Origin: Pseudodesulfovibrio cashew
Lineage (GTDB): Bacteria; Desulfobacterota; Desulfovibrionia; Desulfovibrionales; Desulfovibrionaceae
Length of the DNA: 64,000 nt
NCBI RefSeq assembly: GCF_009762795.1
Contig: NZ_CP046400.1
Span: forward strand, 2,209,501-2,273,500
Reading direction: 5' to 3'
A program made the translations under genes and the position numbers. Below the pieces are notes generated by a model, which did no database searches, had not been told where the DNA came from, and was given only the letters and a program-made list of their open reading frames with translations. This document shows positions 8,744-17,878 of the stretch, piece by piece (within the stretch, counting starts at the first letter, position 1; every line of letters begins with the position of its first letter).

Positions 8744-8790
8744 GTTCAACCCCTCGCGTGCAGGAAGTACGTGAGGGGTTGAACTGTTTT
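8744..8790 (+). terminator. terminator of the fdhAB operon
   Basis: A 16-bp stem (8744-8759 with 8769-8784, one G:U pair) with a nine-base loop, followed by TGTTTTTG. An A run precedes the stem, so it could also work on the other strand. Confidence 0.85.
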
Positions 8791-8848
8791 TGATCTTGCA
8801 CTCGAATCTGTCTCAACAGCCTGCCATGGCTGACTGATCCAGAAATCC

Positions 8849-8878
8849 GGCAGGGCCTCCCCGAAGGAAGGCCCTGCC
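8849..8878 (-). terminator. terminator after dctM
   Basis: GGCAGGGCCT/AGGCCCTGCC, a perfect 10-bp stem, lies four bases beyond the dctM stop. The T-rich side is on the plus strand (CTCTTTTA), while the minus-strand tail is CCGGATTT, so it probably terminates in both directions. Confidence 0.7.
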
Positions 8879-8882
8879 TCTT

Positions 8883-10172
8883 TTATGGCGTGTAGAGTCC
8901 GGCCCATTCGGGCAGGAAGAGCGAGAGCGCCGGGATCAGCGAGATGATGATCAGGACCACGAAGTCCATGGCCACATAGGGGATGGCTTCCTTGGCTATT
9001 TCGTCCACTTCGCAGCCGACCAGGTTTGCCGCCGTGAACAGGTTCACGCCCACTGGTGGCGTCGCCTGCCCGATGGCCAGGGCAGAGATGAAGATGACTC
9101 CGTAGAAGACCGGATCGACGTGGAAGGCCGAGAGGACCGGGATGAGGATGGGCATGAGCAGATACGAGATCGAGATGGCGTCGAGGATCATGCCCAGGGC
9201 GAACAGGAGGATGTTGACCAGAACGATCATGACCACGGCGTTGGGGGATACCTTGATGATCAGCTCCGCCAGGGTGTCGATGACGCCGGTGACCGAGGCT
9301 GCCCAGGTGAAGATGCCCGCAAAGGCCACGATGAACATGATGACGGAGCTGGTCACTGCCGACTCCACCAGGATCTCGACCAGGTCGCGCCAGCCGATGG
9401 ACCGGTAGATGAGCACGGCCACGAACAGGCTGTAGAACACGGCCACCACGGCGGCTTCGGTGGGCGTGAAGATGCCGGTGTAGATGCCGCCGAGGATGAC
9501 CACCGGTGCCATGAGCGCCCAGAAGGACTGGCGCAGGGCCTTGAGCAGGTCCGACATGCAGCCCCGGCAGACCAGGCCCCGGTAGCCGCGCCGGTAGGAG
9601 ATGTACCAGGCCACCAGCATGGTCGCCACTCCGGTCAGCAGGCCGGGGATGATGCCGGCCACGAACAGGGCGGATACCGACACCGAGGTTATGTTGCCGT
9701 AGATGATGAAGGCGATGGAGGGCGGGATGATGATGGACAGGTCCGACGCGTTGGCGATGGTCGCCCCGGAAAAGGCCTTGTCATAGCCGTTGTTGAGCAT
9801 GGGGGTCAGCAGGATCATGCCCACTGCGGCGGTGGTCGCCGGGCCCGAGCCGGACATGGCGCCCCAGAACATGCAGGTGAGCACGGCCACGATGGACAGG
9901 CCGCCGGTGGCCCTTCCCACCAGCAACTCGAAGAAGTTGGCTATATGCGCGGCGATGCCCGCCCGCTGCAGGATGACTCCGGCCAGGACGAAAAAGGGAA
10001 TGGCAAGCAGCGGGAAAGAGGCGATGCCCGAGGCGAAGTTGACCCCGAGCATTTCCGCGCCGAGATCGAAGTACATGATGGTGGCCACGGCCGAGACGCC
10101 AAGAGAGGTCCCGATGGGCGCGCCGATGAACATCAGGACGAGAAAGAGGGCGAGGATAAGCAGGAATTCCAT
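8883..10172 (-). CDS. dctM: TRAP transporter large permease (DctM family)
   Basis: 429 residues, almost entirely hydrophobic with about twelve membrane segments, as expected for the 4TM-12TM large subunit that forms the ion-driven elevator. Family landmarks include the N-terminal GAPIGTSLGVSA, GSGPATTAAVG near residue 110, and TPPVGVNLFTAANL near the C-terminus. It is the last gene of a dctP-dctQ-dctM operon, four bases after dctQ, and is followed by a terminator. It imports an organic acid using the sodium or proton gradient with the DctP binding protein. The substrate cannot be read from sequence; C4-dicarboxylates are only one possibility. Confidence 0.9.
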   Translation of the reverse strand: MEFLLILALFLVLMFIGAPIGTSLGVSAVATIMYFDLGAEMLGVNFASGIASFPLLAIPFFVLAGVILQRAGIAAHIANFFELLVGRATGGLSIVAVLTCMFWGAMSGSGPATTAAVGMILLTPMLNNGYDKAFSGATIANASDLSIIIPPSIAFIIYGNITSVSVSALFVAGIIPGLLTGVATMLVAWYISYRRGYRGLVCRGCMSDLLKALRQSFWALMAPVVILGGIYTGIFTPTEAAVVAVFYSLFVAVLIYRSIGWRDLVEILVESAVTSSVIMFIVAFAGIFTWAASVTGVIDTLAELIIKVSPNAVVMIVLVNILLFALGMILDAISISYLLMPILIPVLSAFHVDPVFYGVIFISALAIGQATPPVGVNLFTAANLVGCEVDEIAKEAIPYVAMDFVVLIIISLIPALSLFLPEWAGLYTP

Positions 10173-10176
10173 GGCG

Positions 10177-10656
10177 CTACTCCTCTTCCTTCCCGGCCAG
10201 CTTGGTCATGGCGTCCCGGTAGATGCCCAGGAAGACGAAGACCGAAAGCACCGGCAACCCCAGGTAGTAGATCCAGACGGGGATATCCAGTGAGGCCGAC
10301 CGGGCCTGGAACAGGGTTATTTCATCGTAGATGGCCTGGATCATGAAATAGTCGAGGACCAGAAACAGGCCCGCCGCCAAGACGGAATAGGTCACGATGG
10401 ACGCCTTCTGCAGCGACTTGGGGAACAGGTTGTAAAACGTCACCATCCCCATGTGTCCTCCGCGCTCGAAGGCGATGCCGATGCCGATGATGGTCATCCA
10501 GACAAAGAGGTTGATGGTGATTTCCTCGGTGGCGGCCAGGGAAAAATGGAAAATGTACCGGCTCAGAACGTTGACGAAGGCGATCACCACCATGGTGGCC
10601 ATGCAGATGGCGACCAGCCAATGGTCGAGGCGAAAGCCGAAAAGTAACTTTTTCAA
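10177..10656 (-). CDS. dctQ: TRAP transporter small permease (DctQ family)
   Basis: 159 residues with four predicted membrane segments, the normal size and topology for DctQ. The typical VxLRYxF-like region appears as NVLSRYIFHFSLAATEEITIN in the second helix area, followed by GIGIAFERGGHMGM. DctQ pairs with DctM to form the membrane part of the tripartite transporter. It lies between dctP and dctM, separated from dctP by about 100 bases that hold a strong stem-loop. Confidence 0.88.
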   Translation of the reverse strand: MKKLLFGFRLDHWLVAICMATMVVIAFVNVLSRYIFHFSLAATEEITINLFVWMTIIGIGIAFERGGHMGMVTFYNLFPKSLQKASIVTYSVLAAGLFLVLDYFMIQAIYDEITLFQARSASLDIPVWIYYLGLPVLSVFVFLGIYRDAMTKLAGKEEE

Positions 10657-10701
10657 TGCTTACTCCGAAATTCGGATTCCTCAGGTGGAATCCCATGATG
10701 G

Positions 10702-10736
10702 AACCTGCCCCGGAAATACGGTTTCCGGGGCAGGTT
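10702..10736 (-). promoter_or_regulatory. stem-loop between dctP and dctQ
   Basis: A perfect 15-bp stem (AACCTGCCCCGGAAA/TTTCCGGGGCAGGTT) with a five-base loop in the gap between the binding protein and permease genes. There is no T tract on the minus strand, so it is more likely an attenuator or mRNA stabiliser that keeps dctP transcript in excess than a full terminator. Confidence 0.7.
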
Positions 10737-10759
10737 GTATGTTTCTCAGTCAGACGGGG

Positions 10760-11833
10760 TTACTTGGCGATGTCAGCCTTGGCCTTCTCGTAGACCTCGG
10801 GCCCGATCTCCTTGATCCACTTGTCGTAGACGGAGCGCGTGGCCGCGGCGAAGGCTTCCCGTTCTTCGTCGGTAAGCATGTGGACTTCCATCCCCTTGCT
10901 CTTCATGAAGGCAATGGGGTCGGGGACTTCCATGGTGTAGTTGAACTCGTTCTTGAGGATGTTGAGGGAGGTGTCGCCGTCCAGGCCAGCCCGGCTCAGG
11001 GCAATCTCGAAACGGCCGGCTTCCTGTGCGGCCTCGAGGATCGCCGCCTGGATGTCCTTGGGGAAGGCGTTCCATTCCCGCTGGTTCCAGTAGATGATGA
11101 GGGGATCGACCAGGTAGTTCCACATGGAAACGTACTTGTGGTACTGGTAGATCTGGATGGGGATCAGGACGCCGACGGGGTTCTCCTGTCCGTCGACCAC
11201 GCCCTGCTGGAATCCGGCGACGGCGTCGCCCCAGTTCATGTTGACCGGATCGGCGCCGAGAGCGCGGAAGGTGTCGATGAACAGCGGGTTGCCGACCACG
11301 CGAATGCGCAGGCCCTTCATGTCGGCGGGAGTCTTGACCGCGACCTTGGAGTTGGTCAGCTGGCGGAAACCGTTTTCGGCCCAGGCCAGGGGCTCGAGGC
11401 GCTTGGCCCTCATGGCGTCAAAGACGGCCTTGCCGGCTTCACCGTTCTTCACCTTGTCCAGATTCTCGAAATCATTCAGGAAGAACGGAAGATGAAAGAT
11501 GTTGGCTTCGGGGATGACCGGGCTGATATTGATGGTGGAATCCAGGGCGCAGTCGATGACGCCCTTGGCCACCATCTGCGAGCTCTTCAGCTGGGCGCCC
11601 TTGAGCAGAGCGGACCCGAAGTACGGTTTGACGTTGATCTGGCCGTTGGTCTTTTCCTTGACCAGTTCGGCGAACTTGGTGGCTCCCATGCCCCAGTAGA
11701 GCTTCGGGCCGACCGTCACCTGCATTTTGTATTCTTTTTTGAATCCAGCGGCACTGGCAGACACTGCCATCATCAGGACGAACACCGCCGCGAGCACGCC
11801 CACATTCTTAATCATTTGTTTGAAATTAGACAT
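10760..11833 (-). CDS. dctP: TRAP transporter solute-binding protein (DctP family)
   Basis: I chose the ATG at 11833 (MSNFKQM), preceded by GGAGAG, giving 357 residues; an upstream ATG at 11848 lacks a good RBS. A signal peptide runs to about ASAAG. The conserved DctP features are present: a motif around RIRVVGNPLFIDTFRALGADPVNMNWGD with the Arg that usually contacts the substrate carboxylate, and QGVVDGQENP. It binds an organic acid in the periplasm and delivers it to DctQM. It is the first gene of the operon. Substrate unknown. Confidence 0.9.
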   Translation of the reverse strand: MSNFKQMIKNVGVLAAVFVLMMAVSASAAGFKKEYKMQVTVGPKLYWGMGATKFAELVKEKTNGQINVKPYFGSALLKGAQLKSSQMVAKGVIDCALDSTINISPVIPEANIFHLPFFLNDFENLDKVKNGEAGKAVFDAMRAKRLEPLAWAENGFRQLTNSKVAVKTPADMKGLRIRVVGNPLFIDTFRALGADPVNMNWGDAVAGFQQGVVDGQENPVGVLIPIQIYQYHKYVSMWNYLVDPLIIYWNQREWNAFPKDIQAAILEAAQEAGRFEIALSRAGLDGDTSLNILKNEFNYTMEVPDPIAFMKSKGMEVHMLTDEEREAFAAATRSVYDKWIKEIGPEVYEKAKADIAK

Positions 11834-12481
11834 ACGCCAACTCTCCACAGCAAGAAATTACTGTCGAAGACGCTTTTCCCGGCTCGAATCAACCGGCCGG
11901 GCGCAACTGCGCTTCAACAAGAGCTATATGTAAACAAGAGGCGGGCCGTTTCCTGTCCGGTTTCATGCGGCCGGGAAACGATGCCCCGGCTACGGTAAAA
12001 CGGCGGTTGCGGCGATCAAAGCCGCTGTCGCACGGACAGTGTCTGCGGGAACTAAGATGTCCCGGCTGCCGTCCCACTCTTGGATAACCCCAATCCATCT
12101 CGAAGCGGTCAGGCGGATTTCCCGTCAAGGCCTCGGATCTATTGTGAGAATTGCGGATTTGTCCGACATGGCGTCGAGCCCCGCAAAAAATTTGAGAAAG
12201 TTCAGCACAGGTCAATCCAAAAGTCCACCCTTTAGGCGTGGGTGGAGCCCGGGGAATGTACCTCTTGAGAAAATGGTGTCTCGGGTAAAGGAGCCTGGCG
12301 TGCCTTTCTCCTGAGCCGCCTTGCCGATTTGCCAGCTCTGCATCCTCCGGTGGAACTCTCAGCGCGAATGCTCGGCTGATCGGAGGAATGAAGTTGCCGG
12401 TGCCCCTTCGGAGTCGGGGGCACCGGCAACATTTCGTTCATGCGGATCATCCGCCGAGCCTGCCTTGCATGGCAGCTCGTA
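11834..12481. other. intergenic region upstream of dctP and downstream of fruA
   Basis: About 650 bases between two minus-strand operons. It should contain the dctP promoter, but I could not define one with confidence. The only strong element is the hairpin at 12393-12430, listed separately. I see no gene here. Confidence 0.4.
12393..12430 (-). terminator. hairpin, likely terminator of the fruBKA operon
   Basis: A perfect 14-bp stem GTTGCCGGTGCCCC/GGGGCACCGGCAAC with a ten-base loop lies about 50 bases after the fruA stop on the minus strand. The tail (TTCATTCC) is only modestly T-rich. Confidence 0.65.
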
Positions 12482-14212
12482 TTACTGAGTTTCAACATTA
12501 AGGGGGCGCTTGGCGATAAAGAGCGCTCCGGCCGTCACAATGGAACCGATGACGATGGTGCCGGCATAAGCCACCAATCCGGTGACCGCATTGGGGATCG
12601 GCAGGACGAAGATGCCGCCGTGGGGAACCATGAGCGTGCACTTGAAGGCCATGGACAGGGCCCCTGTCACGGCGGAACCGATCATGATGCACGGGATGAC
12701 CCTGAACGGGTCCCTGGCCGCATAGGGGATCGCGCCCTCCGTGATGAAGGAGATGCCGAGGACAAAGGCCGCCTTGCTCGCCTCCTGTTCATCCTCGGTG
12801 AAGCGGTTCTTGAACAGGGTCGCGGCCAGGGCCAGGCCGAGCGGCGGGGTCATGCCCGCGGCCATGATCGCGGCCATGGGCGCGTAGATGTTCGAGGAGA
12901 GCAGGCCCACGCCGAAGGTGTACGCCGCCTTGTTGACCGGTCCGCCCATGTCGAAGGCCATCATCGCGCCGAGCAGGAGCCCCAGCAGCACGGCGCTGGT
13001 GCTCTGCATGCTCTTCAGCCACTCGGACAGGGCCGTCAGGACGATCTTAACCGGCGGGCCGATGACGTAGATCATCATGAGCCCCACGATCAGCGTCGAG
13101 ACGAACGGCAGGATGAGCACCGGCTTGAGCCCTTCGAGGTTCTGGGGGAGCTTGATCTTGTCGTTGAGGAACTGCGTCAGGTAGCCGGCCATGAAGCCCG
13201 CCACGATGCCGCCGAGGAACCCCGACCCGACCGTTGTGGCGAGCATGCCGCCCACCAGGCCGGGCGTGATGCCGGGGCGCTGGGCTATGGAGAAGGATAT
13301 GAACGCGCCGAGTACGGGCACGAACAGGGAGAACGCGCCTCCACCGCCGATCTGCATGAGCGCCCAGCCGAAGGTCCCTTCCTTGTCCCCTGCGTAGATG
13401 CCGCCGAAGGCGAAGGCCAGGGCGATGAGCAGGCCGCCCGCCACGACCACCGGCAGCATGTAGGAGACGCCGGTCATCAGGTGCCGGTACGGACCGCTCC
13501 GGCTGGCGGAACGCTCCTTCTTGAGCTCGGAGACCTGCTCGGCCAGTTCCTTTTTCGTGCTCGGGGCAGCGGCCAGGGCCGACTTGATGGCCTGTTCCCC
13601 CTCGTGCAGGGCGGCCTTGGTAGTGGTCTCATAGAGCGGCTTGCCCGCGAAACGGTTGGTGTCCACAAAGGCGTCGGCAGCGATGATGACCGCGTCCGCC
13701 CTGGCGATGTCTTCATCGGAGAGCACGTTCTTGGCGCCCACCGAGCCCTGCGTCTCGATTTTGATCTCGTGGCCGAGGGCCTCACCTGCCTTGCGCAGGG
13801 CTTCGGCGGCCATGAAGGTATGGGCAATTCCCGTGGGGCAGGAAGTCACGCCGATGACGAACTTGCGTCCGCCTGTGGCGGCCTCCGGAGCTGCTGTGGC
13901 CATCTCCTCGGCCTCGGTCAGCGCGGCAATGATCACCGCCCGGGTCTTGCGGATGGCCTCGCTGGTGGTCACGGCGTAGAGGGGTTTTCCCTGGAAGCGG
14001 GCCGGGTCCACGTGGATGTCGGCGGCGATGATCACGACGTCCGCCGCGTCGATGGCTGCCGACGAAAGGACGTCCTTGGCCCCTTCGGCTCCCTGGGTTT
14101 CCACTTCCACTTCGTGGCCCATGCTCGCTCCGACCTTTTTCAGGGCCTCGGCGGCCATAATCGTATGGGCCACGCCCGTGGGGCATGCGGTGACTGCGAC
14201 GATCTTGGACAT
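12482..14212 (-). CDS. fruA: fructose PTS permease, IIB'-IIB-IIC fusion
   Basis: 576 residues. Two tandem IIB domains are followed by a IIC membrane domain. The first IIB opens with [10 protein letters not shown] (Cys at about residue 9), the second with [11 protein letters not shown] (about residue 122); both keep the phosphorylatable Cys, whereas in the E. coli protein the first copy has lost it. A short linker leads to the IIC domain (about 245-570) with [18 protein letters not shown] and [12 protein letters not shown], typical of fructose permeases, and [11 protein letters not shown]. It phosphorylates fructose to fructose 1-phosphate during uptake. Last gene of the operon, 14 bases after fruK. 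Confidence 0.92.
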   Translation of the reverse strand: MSKIVAVTACPTGVAHTIMAAEALKKVGASMGHEVEVETQGAEGAKDVLSSAAIDAADVVIIAADIHVDPARFQGKPLYAVTTSEAIRKTRAVIIAALTEAEEMATAAPEAATGGRKFVIGVTSCPTGIAHTFMAAEALRKAGEALGHEIKIETQGSVGAKNVLSDEDIARADAVIIAADAFVDTNRFAGKPLYETTTKAALHEGEQAIKSALAAAPSTKKELAEQVSELKKERSASRSGPYRHLMTGVSYMLPVVVAGGLLIALAFAFGGIYAGDKEGTFGWALMQIGGGGAFSLFVPVLGAFISFSIAQRPGITPGLVGGMLATTVGSGFLGGIVAGFMAGYLTQFLNDKIKLPQNLEGLKPVLILPFVSTLIVGLMMIYVIGPPVKIVLTALSEWLKSMQSTSAVLLGLLLGAMMAFDMGGPVNKAAYTFGVGLLSSNIYAPMAAIMAAGMTPPLGLALAATLFKNRFTEDEQEASKAAFVLGISFITEGAIPYAARDPFRVIPCIMIGSAVTGALSMAFKCTLMVPHGGIFVLPIPNAVTGLVAYAGTIVIGSIVTAGALFIAKRPLNVETQ

Positions 14213-14226
14213 GATGTCTTCCCCCG

Positions 14227-15174
14227 TTAAAGTTGTGTGATCTCCACCTCTGATTCCAGGCTTCTGGCCTTGTCGAGATTTTCCAGGGCAGGTCCGGCCT
14301 GGGACACGGTGGCGGCGGACAGGGCCGTCGCCAATCTGATTCGTTCCTCGCGCGGGAGGTCCAGCGCCATTCCGGCGACCAGACCGCCGATCATGGCATC
14401 TCCCGCGCCAACCGTGCTGACCGCCTCGATCCTGGGCGGACGCGCGAGCAATTCCGACCCTTCCTCGACGAAGATGGCCCCACGCGAGCCAAGTGATACG
14501 GCCACGGTGGCGATGCCCTTCCGGTTCAGGCTCCGCGCCTCGTCCGCCAGTTCGTTCAGTTCGCTCACGGGTCGGCCCACCAGTTCGCCCAATTCCGCGT
14601 CATTGGGTTTCATCAGCCATGGCGCGGCATCGAGGGCGCTCTTCAGGGCCGGGCCGCTGGTGTCCACCACTGCCTTTGCTCCCTTGCTTTTGACGAGAGA
14701 AACCAGTTCCCCGACAACTTTGGGCGAAACGCCTGCCGGCAAACTGCCGGCAATGACCACGATCGCGGCTTCTTCCGAGAGTCGTGCCACGGTCGCCTTG
14801 AGCTCGGCCAGATGGCTTTCCTCCGGGGGGAGTCCCGGAAAGTTGATGTCCGTGGTGGACTGCTTTTCCGGGTCGAGCACCTTGATGCCGATGCGGGTCT
14901 CGCCCGGCACGCGGATGAACTCGTCGGTGATGCCCCGCTGGGCGAAGTAGCGCTCGAATATCCCTGCGTTACCGTCTCCCAGAAAGCCTGTGGCGGTGAC
15001 GGGCAGGTCGAACATGCGCAACAGCCCGGCGATGTTCACGCCCTTTCCTGCTGCGTCCATGCGGTATTCGGCCACGCGGTTGACTTCTCCGGCGGCAAAG
15101 CCCGGAACAGAGCATGCCATGTCGATGGCCGGGTTCATGGTGACGGTGACGATCCGTGTTCGTGTGCTGTGCAT
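14227..15174 (-). CDS. fruK: 1-phosphofructokinase
   Basis: 315 residues of the PfkB/ribokinase family. The first PfkB signature region is [16 protein letters not shown] and the second is [17 protein letters not shown] near residue 255, with the catalytic Asp in [12 protein letters not shown] at the N-terminus and TRIGIKVLD fit the hexose-phosphate kinase subgroup. It converts fructose 1-phosphate, made by FruA, to fructose 1,6-bisphosphate. It lies between fruB and fruA with gaps of 12 and 14 bases, so the three are one transcript. Tagatose-6-phosphate kinase is excluded mainly by context. Confidence 0.9.
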   Translation of the reverse strand: MHSTRTRIVTVTMNPAIDMACSVPGFAAGEVNRVAEYRMDAAGKGVNIAGLLRMFDLPVTATGFLGDGNAGIFERYFAQRGITDEFIRVPGETRIGIKVLDPEKQSTTDINFPGLPPEESHLAELKATVARLSEEAAIVVIAGSLPAGVSPKVVGELVSLVKSKGAKAVVDTSGPALKSALDAAPWLMKPNDAELGELVGRPVSELNELADEARSLNRKGIATVAVSLGSRGAIFVEEGSELLARPPRIEAVSTVGAGDAMIGGLVAGMALDLPREERIRLATALSAATVSQAGPALENLDKARSLESEVEITQL

Positions 15175-15186
15175 GAAGGCCTCGCT

Positions 15187-17658
15187 TTACGGCAGCTTGA
15201 GTGCCCTGACCTGGTTGTTGTCGCTGCATGCCAGGGCCTGTTGCGCCAGTTCGCGCGCCTGCTCCATGCTGATGGACCGGAGCTTCGCCTTGACCGACGC
15301 GATGCTGGGAATGACCATGCTGAGCTCTTTGACGCCCAGTCCCGCGAGGATGACCGCACCGAGCGGTTCTCCGGCGAGGCCGCCGCATACGCCGGTCCAG
15401 ATGCCCGCTCCGTCGGCGGCCCGTACCACCTGATCGATGAGCCGCAGCACGGCGGGGTGGAGGCTGTCGGCATGCATGGCCAAGGTGGGATGCACCCTGT
15501 CCATGGCCATGACGTACTGGGTGAGGTCGTTGGTGCCCACGGAGAAGAAATCCACTTCCCGAGCGAATTCAACGGCCATGACCGCCGCCGAGGGCACCTC
15601 GACCATGATGCCGATGGGCACGGGGTCGGCGCCGACTTCGATCCGCGCCTTTTCGGCCAGGCGTTTTGCGGCCTCCAGCTCGGCCAGGGTGGCGATCATG
15701 GGAAACATGATGCGCAGCGGGCCGTGTTTCGAGGCGCGGTAGATGGCGCGAAGCTGCACCAGAAAGAGTTCGGGCCGGTTGAGGCAGAGGCGGATGCCGC
15801 GCTCTCCCAGGAAGGGATTGTCTTCTGCGGGCAGGTCCAGATAGGAGACGGCCTTGTCTCCGCCGATGTCCAGCGTGCGGATGATGATGGGCAGGCCGTT
15901 GAGGTCCTCCACCATGGCCTTGTAGCTCTGATATTGCTCGTCCTCGTCCGGCGGGGTCTCCCGATCCAGGAACAGGAACTCCGTGCGCAGCAGGCCGACG
16001 CCTTCGCCGCCTCCTTCAACGGCCTTGGCCGCTTCATTGGCCTTGCCGATGTTGGCCACCACTTCGACGCGTTCGCCGTCCAGGGTCAGGGCCGGTTCGT
16101 AGCGGGTCCGGTACTCCTCATTGCGCTCCTCCTCGATTCGTTGCCGGGTCTCTTCCGCCGCAGCGATATCCGCCTGGCTGGGCTCCAGGTACAGGTTGCC
16201 GCTGTCGCCGTCGAGAATGGCCATGGTGCCGTCCTCGATCCTGAGGATGGCCGGGCCCGCGGCAACGATGGCGGGAATGCCGAGGGAGCGGGCGATAATG
16301 GCCGAGTGAGAGGTCGGGCCGCCGCTTGCGGTGCAGAACCCAAGGATGCGCGCCGGGTCGAGCAGGGCGGTGTCCGAAGGCGTGAGATCCTCGGCGGCGA
16401 GGATGACCGGCTTGTCCGTAGTGAACGGTTCGTCCTGGAGCACTCCGGCCAGATGGCGCAACACGCGCCGCCCGACGTCGCGGAGGTCCATGGCTCGTGC
16501 GGCCAGTACTTCGTCGTCGTGCTGCTCCATGGCCCGGACGCGGTCCTCAATGGCCTGCCGCCACGCATATCCGGCACTGTTGCCGTTCTTGATTCGGTCC
16601 CTGGTTTCGGCCAGGAGTTCGGGATCGTCCAGAAAGGCCTCGTGGGCGCGGAAAATGGCGGCTTGCGGCTCGCCGGAGCGGGACCTGACTTCGTTGTAGA
16701 GCAGCCGCAGATTGCTCTTTGCCGAGGCGATGGCATGGGTCAGTTCCGAAATTTCGAATTCGGGGTCCTTGGCCACGGCCTCGACCACGATGCGGCGGTG
16801 TGTGAACTGCCGGATGGGGCCGCAGGCGAGTCCGGGGGACGCGGTGCAGCCGGGAACGGTGCGCTTCACCTCGCTCGGAACCCAGCCGTGCGCCGCCTGG
16901 GCAACGCTCTTTTCCTCTTCCTTTTCACCCAGTCCCGCATCCACGGCATCCTTCAGGGCGGCCAGGGCCTGGCTGGCGTCGGCTCCCTTGCCGTGAAGCC
17001 GGATGGTTTTGCCGCTGCTCACACCGAGCTTGAGCAGTGAGGCGAGGCTCTTGCCGTTTCCTGAACGGCCGTCGTATTCGACGTAGATTTCCGATTCGAA
17101 TTGCTTGGCGATGTCCACGAAGAACGTTGCCGGGCGGGCGTGCAGCCCGTGGGGGTTGATGACCGGGACATCCACGGAGTGGTCGAAGCCGGACACGTCG
17201 AGGACCGGTCCCGGCCGCGATTTGGCCCCGGCATCGCCGCTGAGGGCGCGGGCGATGTCCGCAGGGTCATTGGTCGCGGTGAGATTCTCAACGGTCTCGG
17301 CGTCGTCGAGCACATGGGTCAGGTTGGTTAGAATCTCGATGTGTTCGTCGGACTTGGCCGCAATGCCCACCACAAGATGCACGATCTCGCCCGGGTTCCA
17401 GGTGACCCCGTTGGGCACCTGAAGTACCGCGACACCTGTCTTGAGAATGTCGTCCCTGTTTTCCGGAAGGCCGTGGGGAATGGAGATGCCGTTGCCGAGG
17501 AAGGTGTTGGCCACCTCCTCACGTCGTTTCATGCTGTCGATGTAGGCGGGTCGGATGAAGCCCTCCCGCACGAGGATTTCGCCGACCTGCTCTATTGCCT
17601 GCAACTTGCCGGAAGGTTCCGCTCCCAGAACGATATTGCCTTTGCTCATCTCGATCAT
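15187..17658 (-). CDS. fruB: fructose PTS multiphosphoryl transfer protein IIA-HPr-EI
   Basis: 823 residues carrying three PTS modules. IIA covers about 1-145 with active-site His62 in GISIPHG; HPr covers about 160-245 with His173 in GLHARPA; enzyme I covers about 265-823 with His451 in [13 protein letters not shown] and the PEP-binding blocks [14 protein letters not shown]-like ([13 protein letters not shown]) and GVCGG. It therefore takes phosphate from PEP all the way to FruA, without separate general PTS proteins. The start at 17658 has an RBS GAGGAGG. It is first in the operon. Such fusion FPr proteins are common where the PTS is dedicated to fructose. Confidence 0.93.
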   Translation of the reverse strand: MIEMSKGNIVLGAEPSGKLQAIEQVGEILVREGFIRPAYIDSMKRREEVANTFLGNGISIPHGLPENRDDILKTGVAVLQVPNGVTWNPGEIVHLVVGIAAKSDEHIEILTNLTHVLDDAETVENLTATNDPADIARALSGDAGAKSRPGPVLDVSGFDHSVDVPVINPHGLHARPATFFVDIAKQFESEIYVEYDGRSGNGKSLASLLKLGVSSGKTIRLHGKGADASQALAALKDAVDAGLGEKEEEKSVAQAAHGWVPSEVKRTVPGCTASPGLACGPIRQFTHRRIVVEAVAKDPEFEISELTHAIASAKSNLRLLYNEVRSRSGEPQAAIFRAHEAFLDDPELLAETRDRIKNGNSAGYAWRQAIEDRVRAMEQHDDEVLAARAMDLRDVGRRVLRHLAGVLQDEPFTTDKPVILAAEDLTPSDTALLDPARILGFCTASGGPTSHSAIIARSLGIPAIVAAGPAILRIEDGTMAILDGDSGNLYLEPSQADIAAAEETRQRIEEERNEEYRTRYEPALTLDGERVEVVANIGKANEAAKAVEGGGEGVGLLRTEFLFLDRETPPDEDEQYQSYKAMVEDLNGLPIIIRTLDIGGDKAVSYLDLPAEDNPFLGERGIRLCLNRPELFLVQLRAIYRASKHGPLRIMFPMIATLAELEAAKRLAEKARIEVGADPVPIGIMVEVPSAAVMAVEFAREVDFFSVGTNDLTQYVMAMDRVHPTLAMHADSLHPAVLRLIDQVVRAADGAGIWTGVCGGLAGEPLGAVILAGLGVKELSMVIPSIASVKAKLRSISMEQARELAQQALACSDNNQVRALKLP

Positions 17659-17878
17659 GGATAGCCTCCTCGGGTGGCTGTCTCAAAATGTCTGCGCCCT
17701 GAGGGCAGGGGGCTTGTGATTACCGCCCCGACCGGGACCGGATTCTTCCTTCCCTCCGCCAGTCGTCCTGTTCAGGCACGACTGCGCTGGGTTTTCCACT
17801 TAGAATCAAGTGTTATGCCTCGGGGAAGGAGCGCGTACATTATATTCCTTTTTATCACACCCTACCATCCTTTGCGGT

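Noticed and set aside
14812-17040. A 742-codon open frame on the plus strand opposite fruB, and similar long antisense frames opposite fdhA, fruA and livK
   Set aside because: These are shadows of high-GC genes on the other strand; their translations are rich in Gly, His, Arg and Ala without domain motifs, and the genes opposite have complete, well-conserved products.
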